A stretch of DNA of 64,000 nucleotides from Leptotrichia buccalis C-1013-b (GTDB taxonomy: Bacteria; Fusobacteriota; Fusobacteriia; Fusobacteriales; Leptotrichiaceae): assembly GCF_000023905.1 (NCBI RefSeq), contig NC_013192.1, positions 2,401,611 through 2,465,610 on the forward strand, given 5' to 3'. Position 1 is the first letter of the stretch, and each line of letters opens with the position of its first letter. The position numbers and the translations under genes are program-made. The notes under the pieces were generated by a model. The model saw only the letters and a program-made list of their open reading frames with translations. It did not search any database and had not been told where the DNA came from. Shown here piece by piece: positions 17,796 to 27,297 of the stretch.

Positions 17796-18863
17796 ATGAT
17801 ATATACATATTTGTTTTTGACGGTTGTTTTGATATTTTTAATATTTATTATTTATAACAAAACTAGAAAAAGTTTCGTTTTATGCCTTATGTATCACAGT
17901 GTTGACAATGAAAAAGGAAAAGGTGGAATTTTTGTTAATGAATTTGAAGAACATATAAAATGGATAAAAGATAAAAAAACTTTTAAAATGGAAGAATTAA
18001 AAAATTTAAATTATACATTGCCAAAAAATTCCATATTAATAACCTTTGATGATGGATACAAAAATAACTATACTTTAGCTTTTCCAATTTTGAAAAAATA
18101 TAATATGAAAGCTACTATATTTTTGAATACAAAATTTATTGGAAAAGATGAATTTTATTTAAACTGGGATGAAATTAAGGAAATGTATGAAAGTGGACTC
18201 GTGGATTTCCAGTTGCATACCCACTCGCATCAGTTGACAATAAAAGATATTTCCGTGCTTGATTTTTACGATGAAGAAAGTTCGCCATATTTTAAAAGAG
18301 AAAGTTATAATTTATTTTTTGAAGGAAATTATGATGAAAAAAAAGATAAGGAAAAATTATATGGATTGCCAGTATTTAAATTAAGAAGTAAAATTTCAAT
18401 CGCTGGATATAAACCCAAAAAAGATTTTCTAAAAAAATACCAAAATATAAAACAACTTCAAAAATTTAATAAAAATGAAAAAAAAGATTTTCTAAATAAA
18501 TTATTTAAAGAAAAGCAAAATGAATTTTTTGACAAAATTAGTGAAGAGCAATTTAGAAAAACTGTAGAATTTGAAATTTTGGAAAATAAAAAAATTATTA
18601 AAAAAAATTTAGGAAAAACTCCAGATTGTCTGGCATATCCTTGGGGGCATAGGTATAACGGAAATCGTGAAGATATAAGAAAACTAGGCGTGGATGTCTT
18701 TATAACTACAAGAAAAGGGGTAAATTCCTTAAAACTCAATAAAAATTGGATTTATCGTGTGAGCGGAGATGATTTTGAAAATTTTGATGAATTTAAGCAG
18801 GAATTAACTGATGGAAGCGGACCATATTATAGAAAACTAAGAAAGATTTTCACTAAAAAATGA
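17796..18863 (+). CDS. Membrane-anchored polysaccharide deacetylase (NodB/CE4 family)
   Basis: A 355-aa protein with one N-terminal transmembrane helix (residues 3-20) and an extracytoplasmic CE4 domain. NodB motif 1 (TFDDGYKN), motif 2 (HTHSH) and a motif-3-like PWGHRYN are present, so the metal site Asp-His-His is preserved. A charged insert of about 100 residues separates motifs 2 and 3. CE4 enzymes remove N-acetyl groups from GlcNAc polymers or from lipid-linked sugars. Lying between core transferases and msbA, it may trim an LPS or carrier-linked sugar rather than a capsule. Substrate is inferred only from position. Confidence 0.8.
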   Translation: MIYTYLFLTVVLIFLIFIIYNKTRKSFVLCLMYHSVDNEKGKGGIFVNEFEEHIKWIKDKKTFKMEELKNLNYTLPKNSILITFDDGYKNNYTLAFPILKKYNMKATIFLNTKFIGKDEFYLNWDEIKEMYESGLVDFQLHTHSHQLTIKDISVLDFYDEESSPYFKRESYNLFFEGNYDEKKDKEKLYGLPVFKLRSKISIAGYKPKKDFLKKYQNIKQLQKFNKNEKKDFLNKLFKEKQNEFFDKISEEQFRKTVEFEILENKKIIKKNLGKTPDCLAYPWGHRYNGNREDIRKLGVDVFITTRKGVNSLKLNKNWIYRVSGDDFENFDEFKQELTDGSGPYYRKLRKIFTKK

Positions 18864-18905
18864 AAAAGTAATTTTGGAAATTAACAAAAAATGAAAGGTA
18901 AATAT

Positions 18906-20660
18906 ATGAACAAAATAAAATTAAATTTTGGAATAATTCAGAAACTGAAAAAATATATAAAAAAGTACTATATATTGATCATACTGAATATCCTGCTAGC
19001 AACAATGTCATCTCTTGTCTCTTCCGCCCCAATAGCTTTGATAAAAAGATTATTTGATAAAGGAATTTCTGGAAAAAGTGAAAAGGATATCCTTTATGCA
19101 GCGGGAGCAATGATAGCACTTGCTGTAATTGGTGCAATATTGATGTACTGGAATACAATATTTTCAACTGTAATTTCAGCTTCTATTTATAAAGACATTG
19201 TTACTGATATTTATAATAAAATACAAACTTTAGATATGGAATATTTTTCTGGAAAAAAAATCGGAGATATGATGACACGTGTAATGACAGATCCTAATAA
19301 TATAAATTCAATTATACTGGAAGTCTTTAATATGGTACCTGAAATAATAAAAGTTATAATTTGTTTAGGAATAGCATTCTATGTAGACTTCGACTTGACG
19401 TTAGGAGTTATGATTGTAACACCGATTTTAGTAGTAACAGTCAGAAGATATGCCAAAAGATTAAAACGATCGGGAAAAGATAGACAGGAAGCAATTGATA
19501 GCTTAAATTCCAAATTACAGGAAACATTGGCTGGAATACGAATTATAAGAGCATTTGCTACAGAGAGATCTGAAAAAAAGGATTTTAATCAAAAAAATAT
19601 CAATTTAAAAAGAATTGCCATAAGAACAGCTCGATATAATGCAAAAGCTAATGCAATAATGGAAGCCTTAAATTATATCATTGTAGCATTATTATTATTA
19701 TTTGGAGGTTATCGTGTTTTAAGAGCTCGTGATTTTACTGCGGGAGATTTTATTACAATAGTAGGAGCCATTTCGTCAATGTACACACCTGCAAGAAGAG
19801 CTGTAACACGACTTAATGCAATAAGCGTGAACTTATCTTCAATTACAAGAGTCTCCGAAATTCTGGAAGAAACTCCATCTATTGTAAACAAGGAAAACTG
19901 TATAACTTTTGAAAATTTTACAGATGGAATAAGTTTTGAAAATGTAGATTTCAAATATAAAGATAATTCTGAAGAAATATTAAAAAATATTAATTTAAAT
20001 GTAAAAAAAGGTGAAACTGTCGCTTTTGTAGGAAATTCAGGTGGCGGAAAATCCACTCTCGTAAACTTGATACCAAGATTTTTTGATGTGGCGGGAGGTG
20101 TTATAAAAATTGATGGAACTGATATTAGAGATTATGAAATTAAAAGTTTGCGAAAGGCAATTGGAATTGTGCCACAGGAAACATTTCTATTTGCAGGAAC
20201 AATATTAAGTAATATAAAATACAGCCGTCAGGATGCCACCTTTGAGGAAATTGTAGAAGCTGCCAAGCAAGCTAATGCACATGAATTTATTGAAAACCTT
20301 TCTGATGGATATGATACAGAAATTGGAGAACGTGGTGTTAAGCTTTCAGGTGGGCAGAAACAGCGTATTGCAATCGCACGTGCGATTCTGGAAAATCCTC
20401 AAATATTAATTTTGGATGAAGCTACTTCGGCACTTGATAATGAGTCTGAAAAGCTAGTTCAAGAAGCTTTAGAAAAACTTATGAAAGGAAAAACTACATT
20501 TGTTATCGCTCATAGGTTGACAACAATCGAAAATAGTAATAAAATAGTAGTAATACAGAAAGGGGAGATAAAAGAAATAGGAAATCACAATGAACTATTA
20601 AGTAAAAATGGTATTTACAAAGCCCTATACAACAAAAGTTTTGATGTAAGAAATAAATAA
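18906..20660 (+). CDS. msbA: Lipid A-core flippase, MsbA-type ABC transporter
   Basis: Half-transporter of 584 aa with six N-terminal membrane helices and a C-terminal ATPase. Walker A GNSGGGKST, signature LSGGQKQR, Walker B ILILDEATSALD and the H-loop IAHRL are intact. MsbA moves lipid A-core across the inner membrane using ATP. Position at the end of the LPS run supports this over a drug exporter. The start at 18906 has AAAGGT 7 nt upstream; the ATG at 18891 would place that site inside the gene. Good confidence in family, moderate in substrate. Confidence 0.82.
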   Translation: MNKIKLNFGIIQKLKKYIKKYYILIILNILLATMSSLVSSAPIALIKRLFDKGISGKSEKDILYAAGAMIALAVIGAILMYWNTIFSTVISASIYKDIVTDIYNKIQTLDMEYFSGKKIGDMMTRVMTDPNNINSIILEVFNMVPEIIKVIICLGIAFYVDFDLTLGVMIVTPILVVTVRRYAKRLKRSGKDRQEAIDSLNSKLQETLAGIRIIRAFATERSEKKDFNQKNINLKRIAIRTARYNAKANAIMEALNYIIVALLLLFGGYRVLRARDFTAGDFITIVGAISSMYTPARRAVTRLNAISVNLSSITRVSEILEETPSIVNKENCITFENFTDGISFENVDFKYKDNSEEILKNINLNVKKGETVAFVGNSGGGKSTLVNLIPRFFDVAGGVIKIDGTDIRDYEIKSLRKAIGIVPQETFLFAGTILSNIKYSRQDATFEEIVEAAKQANAHEFIENLSDGYDTEIGERGVKLSGGQKQRIAIARAILENPQILILDEATSALDNESEKLVQEALEKLMKGKTTFVIAHRLTTIENSNKIVVIQKGEIKEIGNHNELLSKNGIYKALYNKSFDVRNK

Positions 20661-20704
20661 AAATCACATTTTAATTAAAAATTAAAAAAGTCAGGAGAAA
20701 AAAT

Positions 20705-21301
20705 ATGAAACAAATTAAAGGAATTCTTTTATTCTTAATGTCAATTGTATTAGTAGCGTTTGGAAGTCAAAATTCAAGAAGTTCAAAAAATTTAGTAAAA
20801 CGATTAGAAGATGAAACTAAAAAAGTTGGCAACAAAATGAAAGAAAGTGAATTACAAGCTAAAAAAGAAGAACAAAAAAAACAAGCAGTTCAGCCAAAAC
20901 AAACTGCTGTAGCAGCAAAACCAGCTCAACAACAGCAACCAGTACAAAATGTACAATCACAACAACCAGGTCAGCCACAAAAGCCTGGATTAGCAGCTAA
21001 TGATGATGCCTCAAAACAAGCTCTTGCTCTAGCAGCTGAAAATGATAACCTTAACGGAAAAACAGGAAACAAAAAAAATAAGAAAAACAAAAACTATTTA
21101 AATGGTAAAAATGAATTGTACAAAGCACCAAAACATAGTAGATTAAAAAATAAATCTTCATTTGTTTCAAATGAAAAACCAACAAAAGTTAAATCTCAAG
21201 ACTCTGCTCCAAAGCCATCGTCTAATAGTGGAAGTAGCAGTAGTGGAAGCAGCAGTTCAGGAGCATCATCGTCAGGTGGAGATTCAAGTTCTTCAGAATA
21301 G
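20705..21301 (+). CDS. Secreted low-complexity protein, function unknown
   Basis: A 198-aa protein I do not recognise. Residues 1-20 form a signal peptide (MKQIKGILLFLMSIVLVAFG). Next comes a charged helical stretch, a Gln/Pro/Ala-rich middle (residues 58-100), a Lys/Asn-rich block around 115-130, and a Ser/Gly tail of SSSGSSSSG-type repeats to the end. Such composition suggests an unstructured periplasmic or surface linker. It lies 44 nt after msbA with CAGGAGA before the ATG, so it may ride on the LPS transcript. Codon use is ordinary for the region. Confidence 0.6.
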   Translation: MKQIKGILLFLMSIVLVAFGSQNSRSSKNLVKRLEDETKKVGNKMKESELQAKKEEQKKQAVQPKQTAVAAKPAQQQQPVQNVQSQQPGQPQKPGLAANDDASKQALALAAENDNLNGKTGNKKNKKNKNYLNGKNELYKAPKHSRLKNKSSFVSNEKPTKVKSQDSAPKPSSNSGSSSSGSSSSGASSSGGDSSSSE

Positions 21302-21410
21302 TACTGTTTTATACAACTTTTAAAACTGATTTATTTGTTTTTATATAGTTGTGTAATATTTTATTAAAATAATATAAAAAATGTAGAAGAAAGGTAGTGA
21401 AATTTTAATT

Positions 21411-22448
21411 ATGTTTAAACAAAACAAAAGGAAGCAGCAGGAAAATATAGCAAAAACGAACATTGATATTTTAATATCTTTAATTCCAATGCTACTTGTA
21501 GCATTTGCTGCTTATGAGGTTACGCCAGTTTTAGTAATTCTATTATCAATAGCCGCAGCAGAACTGGTAGATATAATATTTTCATTGATATTACAAAAAA
21601 ACAAAGAAACTTTAAAGGATCTTTCGGGAATTAACATAGGAGCTTTGACAGGTTTTGTACTTGCTCCATTTACACCACTTTATGTGGCAGCCTTTGCAGG
21701 AGCAATGGCAACATTATTTGGAAAAGTTATGTATGGGGGAATTGACAAAAAAGTTTTTAATCCAGTAATTTGGGGAAAATTATTTGTATTAACATTTTTT
21801 CCAGCTGTTCTTGCACCAAATTCTTCAGCTTGGACAAATCCAGATATCTTTAAACTTCCCAGCGAAGAAGTTACAGGATTAACTTCCTTTCTTGTTATAA
21901 ACAAAGGAATAATCGGTGAACTTTCAATAATTGCTATGATTTTAGGAGCAATATACTTGCTTTTTAGATCAAGAATAACTTGGCATATACCAGTTTCCTT
22001 TTTTATTACAATTTTCTTTGGATATTATATTGCGTCAAATAATAATATCAATGTAGTAACTACTCTTGGGGAAATCATCTTTATGGGTATTTTTGTTCTA
22101 ACAGACAGTTTCACTACCCCTCAACATGGATTTGGGAAAGTATTTTTTGGATTTTTAGCTGGACTTTCTACAATCATATTTTGGTTTTTAGGGATTCAAA
22201 CTGAAGCAATAATTTATTCTGTATTAATTTTAAATCCTTTTACAAGACCAATAAACACGATATTCAAACCAAATGTTTTTGGAGATGAAAAAGTTTCATT
22301 CGCTGAAATAATACAAGGACTTGGTCTTGCAATTTTAATAATAGTACTTGTTTTTGCTGTTTCATATTTGCACACTTTAGGATTTGTGCCATATATTGTT
22401 TATATTTACATAGTTTATGGAATATGGCGATTGTATAATAACAGATAG
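21411..22448 (+). CDS. Orphan RnfD/NqrB-like membrane protein
   Basis: A 345-aa, roughly nine-helix protein of the NQR2/RnfD/RnfE family. The hallmark GGIDKKVFNPVIWGKLFVL segment at about 109-127 matches the G-x-x-K-x-x-FNP motif of RnfD and NqrB. In those proteins FMN is linked to Thr in D-x-x-S/T-G-A-T. Here the matching site reads EEVTGLT (152-158), a degenerate form. No other rnf, nqr or apbE gene is nearby, which is unusual, since RnfD normally sits in an rnfCDGEAB operon. It is followed 17 nt later by mfd. Role uncertain: a flavin-carrying membrane subunit or a repurposed paralogue. Confidence 0.75.
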   Translation: MFKQNKRKQQENIAKTNIDILISLIPMLLVAFAAYEVTPVLVILLSIAAAELVDIIFSLILQKNKETLKDLSGINIGALTGFVLAPFTPLYVAAFAGAMATLFGKVMYGGIDKKVFNPVIWGKLFVLTFFPAVLAPNSSAWTNPDIFKLPSEEVTGLTSFLVINKGIIGELSIIAMILGAIYLLFRSRITWHIPVSFFITIFFGYYIASNNNINVVTTLGEIIFMGIFVLTDSFTTPQHGFGKVFFGFLAGLSTIIFWFLGIQTEAIIYSVLILNPFTRPINTIFKPNVFGDEKVSFAEIIQGLGLAILIIVLVFAVSYLHTLGFVPYIVYIYIVYGIWRLYNNR

Positions 22449-22465
22449 AAATAGGAAGGTTTTGT

Positions 22466-25400
22466 ATGAACTTTAATTTAAGTTTTTTAAATAAATTAAA
22501 AAATAAAGAAAAAAATATTCTACAATCTGAAAATAATTTTTACCGCGGTGCAATTCCGTGGTTTTTATTATGTTCAGAAAAGAAAAAGATAATTTATATT
22601 TCCACATCCAACAGAAATTTGGAAAATTATCATGCAATGCTTGAAAATTATTATGAAATGTCAGAAAAACAACAAGATATTTTAATGAAAAAATCTAAAA
22701 CCGACAAAAAAAATAGTAAAGAAAATAAAAATAAACTGAAAGATAAAAAAATAATTGATATTTTTGAAAACATCTCACAAAATAAGGAAGATATTACAGG
22801 AATAAATATAAGACTCCTGGATATTTTAAAAAATCAGGAAAAATTTATTTTATTTGTGAATTTACAGATTACTTTGGATATATTTTTTGAAAAAGTTAAG
22901 TTTTTTTCTTTTGAAATTGGGAAAGAATATAGTTTTTCAAAAATTGTGAAATTTCTTGTGGAAAATGGGTACGAAACTTCGTATTTGATTGAAAAAAAGG
23001 GACAATACAGCAGACGTGGGGACATTCTCGATATTTTCCCACCAGATTTGGAAAATCCTGTTAGATTGGAGTTTTTTGGAGATGAACTGGAAAGTATAAG
23101 AGTTTTTGATATTGATAGCCAGATTTCAGTGGAAAAGATGGAAGAAATAAAGGTTTTTGGAAATTTGCTTTCTGGAAATAATTATGAATTGATTGAGCTT
23201 ATTGATGAACTAAAGGCAGAAGATGTAACGATCGCTATTGAAAATGAGGAATTGCTGGACTATAAAATGGAAGAGTTTATCCTGCTTGACAGAAGTCGCG
23301 AGGAAACTTACCGAAAAAGATATGAAAATCTGAAGAAAAAAAGTATTTTCGTGCAGACTAAGAATTTCTCGCAGGAGCAGATTGAAACTTTTAGGGATAA
23401 AAATAGGCTTGAAAAATTGTCAAAAATTGAAGATATTTATATTTTTACAAATAGTTATGAGAAGAAAATGGCTGAATTTGGGCAAATTCTAACTGACAAG
23501 GAAAACAATCTTGAAATTGAAAAATATGAGCTGTTTGAAGGATTTATCTTTAATGATAATTCAGAAAATCCAGATAATAAAAATAGAAAAAATAATTTTA
23601 TTGTGCTGACAGACAGAGAGCTTGACGGATATATTTACGAGCGAAAGAAAAAAACAGCAAAAGCTATAAAATATAAAAAAGTCAATCAGATTATCGAAGG
23701 TGACTATGTAATCCACGTTCAATACGGTGTTGGAATTTATAAAGGAATTCAGACAATGGAAGAGCGGGATTATTTGAAAATCAAGTATGCTGATGAGGAT
23801 ATTTTGTATATTCCTGTGGAAAAGCTGGATAGATTGGAAAAATATGTGTCAAATGATACAGAACCGCAGTTATTTAGGCTGGGAACACGTGGATTTAAGC
23901 GAAAAAGGAAGAAACTCGAAGAAGATATTCAGAAATTTGCGGCGGAACTTATCAAAATACAGGCACGACGACAAAGCCAGAATGGTTTTGTGTATCAAAA
24001 GGATACTGTGTGGCAGGAGGAATTTGAGGCGAATTTTCCATTTGAAGAAACAGAAGATCAGAGAAATGCCATAAATGATGTGAAAAAGGATATGGAAAGT
24101 CCGCAAATAATGGACAGGATTGTCTGTGGAGATGTTGGATATGGGAAAACAGAAGTTGCTATGAGAGCGGCATTCAAAGCAATTGACAATGGAAAGCAGG
24201 TTGTTATGGTAGCTCCGACTACGGTACTTGCAGAACAGCATTTTGAACGGTTTAAAAGAAGATTTGAAAATTATCCGATTACGATTGAGAATTTATCACG
24301 GCTTACGAAAAGTAAATCAACGGACATTTTAAAAAATCTAAAAAACGGAATTATTGACTTAGTTATTGGAACTCACAGGCTTCTAAGCGATGACGTGCAG
24401 TTTAAGAACCTAGGGCTTTTAATTATTGATGAAGAGCAAAAATTTGGGGTTAAAGCTAAAGAGAAATTAAAATCTCAAAGAGAAAAACTGGATGTGCTGA
24501 CATTAACTGCGACTCCGATTCCACGTACATTAAATCTTGCGATGCTTGGAATCAGAGAGATTTCCATAATTGACACACCTCCAACAAACAGACTTCCCAT
24601 TATAACAGAAATCCTCGATTGGGATGAAGAAATAATAAAAATGGCAATACTGCGTGAATTGTCACGTGATGGGCAAGTTTTCTATATTTATAACGATGTA
24701 AAAAATATGAAGGAAAAATTGAAGGAACTGAAGGAAATGCTTCCAGACTTTGTAAAAATCGAATTTATAAATGGACAGCTTCCGCCAAAGGAAATTAAGG
24801 ATAAGTTGTTGCGTTTTGAAAATGGACAGTTTGACATTCTGATTGCTTCAACAATTATTGAAAATGGAATTGATGTGGGAAATGCCAATACCATTTTGAT
24901 TGAAAACTTTACTGGTCTAGGATTATCGCAGGTGTATCAGCTAAAAGGGCGTGTAGGACGTAGCAACAGGCAAGGATACTGTTATTTATTAAAAACGAGA
25001 AATATTACAAAGCAGGGGCGGCAAAAGGAAGAAAGCATGCTAAAGGTGGAAGGTATAAAATCAGGCGGTTTTCAAATTTCGATGGAAGACTTGAAAATAC
25101 GTGGTGCTGGCGAAATTTTGGGAGATAAGCAGCACGGAACGATTGAAACTTTTGGATATGATTTATATATAAAAATGCTAAATGAGGAAATTCGTAAGCA
25201 GAAGGGCGAGTTTATCGAAAAAATTGAAAATGTGGAAATTATTCTGGATGAAAGAGGATTTATTCCAGAAACATATATTGAAAAGGATGAAAGGCTAAAT
25301 ATCTATAAACGTTTTGCAATGCTGGAAACAGATAGCGAATTAACTGATTTGCTTGATGAAATTAGAGATAGGTTCGGGAAAATTCCAGAGCAGATGAAAA

Positions 25401-25672
25401 AATTTATTTTAAGCATTAAATTAAAATTATTTGCTGAAAAACATAAAATTCAGAGAATTCTTGAAACAAGAAATCATTTTGAACTGTACTTTTTAGAAAA
25501 TGCACAGGAAAAAATAATAGAATTAAATAAAAAAATTTCAATGCAACTTGTAGAAAAGGTTATAACTATCGAAAGTATAAAAAATAAAAAGAAGAGTGAT
25601 GAAGAAACTAATGAAGCATTTGTAATAATGAAAACAAGAAAAACAGATTTTTTAAATGTTGTAAAAGAATAA
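22466..25672 (+). CDS. mfd: Transcription-repair coupling factor Mfd
   Basis: ATP-driven translocase that removes stalled RNA polymerase at DNA damage and recruits UvrA. Domains in order: a shortened UvrB-like N-terminal module (GQYSRRGDILDIFPPD near 175-190), the RNAP-interacting domain starting GDYVIHVQYGVGIYKG near 413, the RecG-like motor with Walker A GDVGYGKTE (555-563) and DEEQ box near 655, the VGRSNRQGYCYLL motif VI, and the C-terminal TRCF domain. Length is 1068 aa against about 1150 in E. coli; the missing part is mostly at the N terminus. AGGAAGG precedes the ATG. High confidence. Confidence 0.96.
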   Translation: MNFNLSFLNKLKNKEKNILQSENNFYRGAIPWFLLCSEKKKIIYISTSNRNLENYHAMLENYYEMSEKQQDILMKKSKTDKKNSKENKNKLKDKKIIDIFENISQNKEDITGINIRLLDILKNQEKFILFVNLQITLDIFFEKVKFFSFEIGKEYSFSKIVKFLVENGYETSYLIEKKGQYSRRGDILDIFPPDLENPVRLEFFGDELESIRVFDIDSQISVEKMEEIKVFGNLLSGNNYELIELIDELKAEDVTIAIENEELLDYKMEEFILLDRSREETYRKRYENLKKKSIFVQTKNFSQEQIETFRDKNRLEKLSKIEDIYIFTNSYEKKMAEFGQILTDKENNLEIEKYELFEGFIFNDNSENPDNKNRKNNFIVLTDRELDGYIYERKKKTAKAIKYKKVNQIIEGDYVIHVQYGVGIYKGIQTMEERDYLKIKYADEDILYIPVEKLDRLEKYVSNDTEPQLFRLGTRGFKRKRKKLEEDIQKFAAELIKIQARRQSQNGFVYQKDTVWQEEFEANFPFEETEDQRNAINDVKKDMESPQIMDRIVCGDVGYGKTEVAMRAAFKAIDNGKQVVMVAPTTVLAEQHFERFKRRFENYPITIENLSRLTKSKSTDILKNLKNGIIDLVIGTHRLLSDDVQFKNLGLLIIDEEQKFGVKAKEKLKSQREKLDVLTLTATPIPRTLNLAMLGIREISIIDTPPTNRLPIITEILDWDEEIIKMAILRELSRDGQVFYIYNDVKNMKEKLKELKEMLPDFVKIEFINGQLPPKEIKDKLLRFENGQFDILIASTIIENGIDVGNANTILIENFTGLGLSQVYQLKGRVGRSNRQGYCYLLKTRNITKQGRQKEESMLKVEGIKSGGFQISMEDLKIRGAGEILGDKQHGTIETFGYDLYIKMLNEEIRKQKGEFIEKIENVEIILDERGFIPETYIEKDERLNIYKRFAMLETDSELTDLLDEIRDRFGKIPEQMKKFILSIKLKLFAEKHKIQRILETRNHFELYFLENAQEKIIELNKKISMQLVEKVITIESIKNKKKSDEETNEAFVIMKTRKTDFLNVVKE

Positions 25673-25689
25673 AATATTTAACTAACTAT

Positions 25690-25800
25690 CATAGTAAAAC
25701 TACCTTAAAACCGAACTCAAAAGCTATGACTATTTTACTCAAACCCTAAAGTTATATAATTTTTAATAGTTCTATTTTAAATGGGTTCGAGTATATTTTG
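25690..25800 (+). repeat. Degenerate intergenic repeat, family B copy 1
   Basis: This stretch after mfd shares scattered blocks with 29332-29455 and 49548-49655: an AACTCAAAAGCTATGACTA block and, about 70 nt on, a TTCGAGTATATTTT block. Within it ACTCAAACCC and GGGTTCGAGT are near-perfect inverted copies. The alignment is by eye and the copies are diverged. Confidence 0.4.
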
Positions 25801-25920
25801 AAAATAAAAATTTATTCCTTAAGAAATTTTGAAATCTAAAAAAATTGTGGTAAAATTTAAGAAAGGCTTTTGATTATCATAATAAAAAGAGAGAATAAAA
25901 AATGACAAAGGAGGAAAATA

Positions 25921-27222
25921 ATGAAAAAAATATTATTATTTTTAACAATATTCGGGATACTGTTATCAACGGCAAACATTTTTTCAGAAACTACTACTAC
26001 ATTGAAAACTGAAAAAATAAAATATCCTAAAGGTATAAGAAATGTAACATCTGTTACAGAAGTGTTTGGAACTGGACAGCAAGTCACACATATTATTTTA
26101 GAATTTAACGAAAAAGTTGTAAATTCTCAATTAACAAAAGATACTTTTGCCGTCTCAGACAGAACTATAGAAAAAGTGTATTCAAACAACCGCCCAGAAA
26201 AAACTAATATCGTAAAAGATGGAAAATACGTTATTATTGAACTAAATCCAAAAGATGAAGGAGCATCACTTCGTGTGGAAAGCGGCCCAGAAATAGGTTT
26301 TCAAATGAAACGGGCTACATCCAGAGTCACACAAAAAGAAGATATTTTATTTACAAATGGAAAAAGAATGACAAAAAATATAGCAATTCTTGAAAATAAT
26401 AAAACAAAAGATTTGGTAGTAGAAAATTTTAAGCAATTCGTATTTAGAGATCCAAAAACTGGAGTAAATCTTAAATATAATTTATATATTCCTAAAAATT
26501 ATGATAAAAATAAAAAATACCCACTTGTATTATTTATGCACGATATGGGAGTTCTGAGTGCAGATACAAAAGCTACTTTATTACAGGGAAATGGTGCAAT
26601 ATCATTCGCAACACCTGAAGAGCAGGCAAAACACGAAGCATTTGTACTTGCGCCACAATATTCAAAACAAGTTGTAGATGATAAGGGAAATATAACAAAT
26701 GACTTGGACGCAACGGTTAATTTAATAAGAGACTATTTACTTACAAAATACAGCATTGATGATAAAAGAATTTATGCAACTGGTCAATCAATGGGCGGAA
26801 TGATGGCAATTGTCATGAATTATAAATATCCTGAACTGTTTGCCGCTTCATATTTAGTAGCTTGTCAATGGAATGAAAAAGAAGTCGCTCCTATGGCAAA
26901 AAATAACTTATGGATTATGGTTTCGACTGGAGATGAAAAAGCTTATCCAGGAATGAACGCAATTACAAGTGAACTTATTAAAAAAGGTGCAACTGTAACT
27001 CGAGAGGCTTGGAAAGCAGATTATACAAATGAACAATTTTTGGAAGCAGCAAGAAAAGTTATTAGTCAAAAATCAAATATTAAATATACAACTTTTGAAA
27101 AAGGAACAAATCCATATTTAGCTAAAAATGCTAATCCTGGTTCAGAACATGCAGGAACTTGGAAAGTAGCCTACAATATTCCAGCTGTAAAAGACTGGAT
27201 GTTTTCACAATCAAAACAATGA
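25921..27222 (+). CDS. Secreted alpha/beta-hydrolase (esterase with N-terminal Ig-like domain)
   Basis: A 433-aa exported hydrolase. Residues 1-22 are a signal peptide. An Ig-like beta domain covers about 35-150 (VTEVFGTGQQVTHIILEF is typical of EstA-type Ig domains), then a feruloyl esterase / PHB depolymerase-like catalytic domain begins at KYNLYIPKNYDKNKKYPLVL. The nucleophile is Ser in GQSMGGMM near residue 283. A plausible catalytic His is in SEHAGTW near 411, and Asp in STGDEKAYPG near 339. It probably cleaves esters of complex carbohydrates or peptides in the periplasm. A strong AAAGGAGG lies before the ATG. Confidence 0.78.
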   Translation: MKKILLFLTIFGILLSTANIFSETTTTLKTEKIKYPKGIRNVTSVTEVFGTGQQVTHIILEFNEKVVNSQLTKDTFAVSDRTIEKVYSNNRPEKTNIVKDGKYVIIELNPKDEGASLRVESGPEIGFQMKRATSRVTQKEDILFTNGKRMTKNIAILENNKTKDLVVENFKQFVFRDPKTGVNLKYNLYIPKNYDKNKKYPLVLFMHDMGVLSADTKATLLQGNGAISFATPEEQAKHEAFVLAPQYSKQVVDDKGNITNDLDATVNLIRDYLLTKYSIDDKRIYATGQSMGGMMAIVMNYKYPELFAASYLVACQWNEKEVAPMAKNNLWIMVSTGDEKAYPGMNAITSELIKKGATVTREAWKADYTNEQFLEAARKVISQKSNIKYTTFEKGTNPYLAKNANPGSEHAGTWKVAYNIPAVKDWMFSQSKQ

Positions 27223-27297
27223 ACAGCATTGAAAAATTTTAATTAAAAATTTCAAGTGAAAGAATAAAAAAAGCATCAAAATAGAAATGAGGTAAAA

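Noticed and set aside
23870..24241. Minus-strand 123-codon frame inside mfd
   Set aside because: Opposite a conserved Mfd region, hydrophobic by chance and without start signals.
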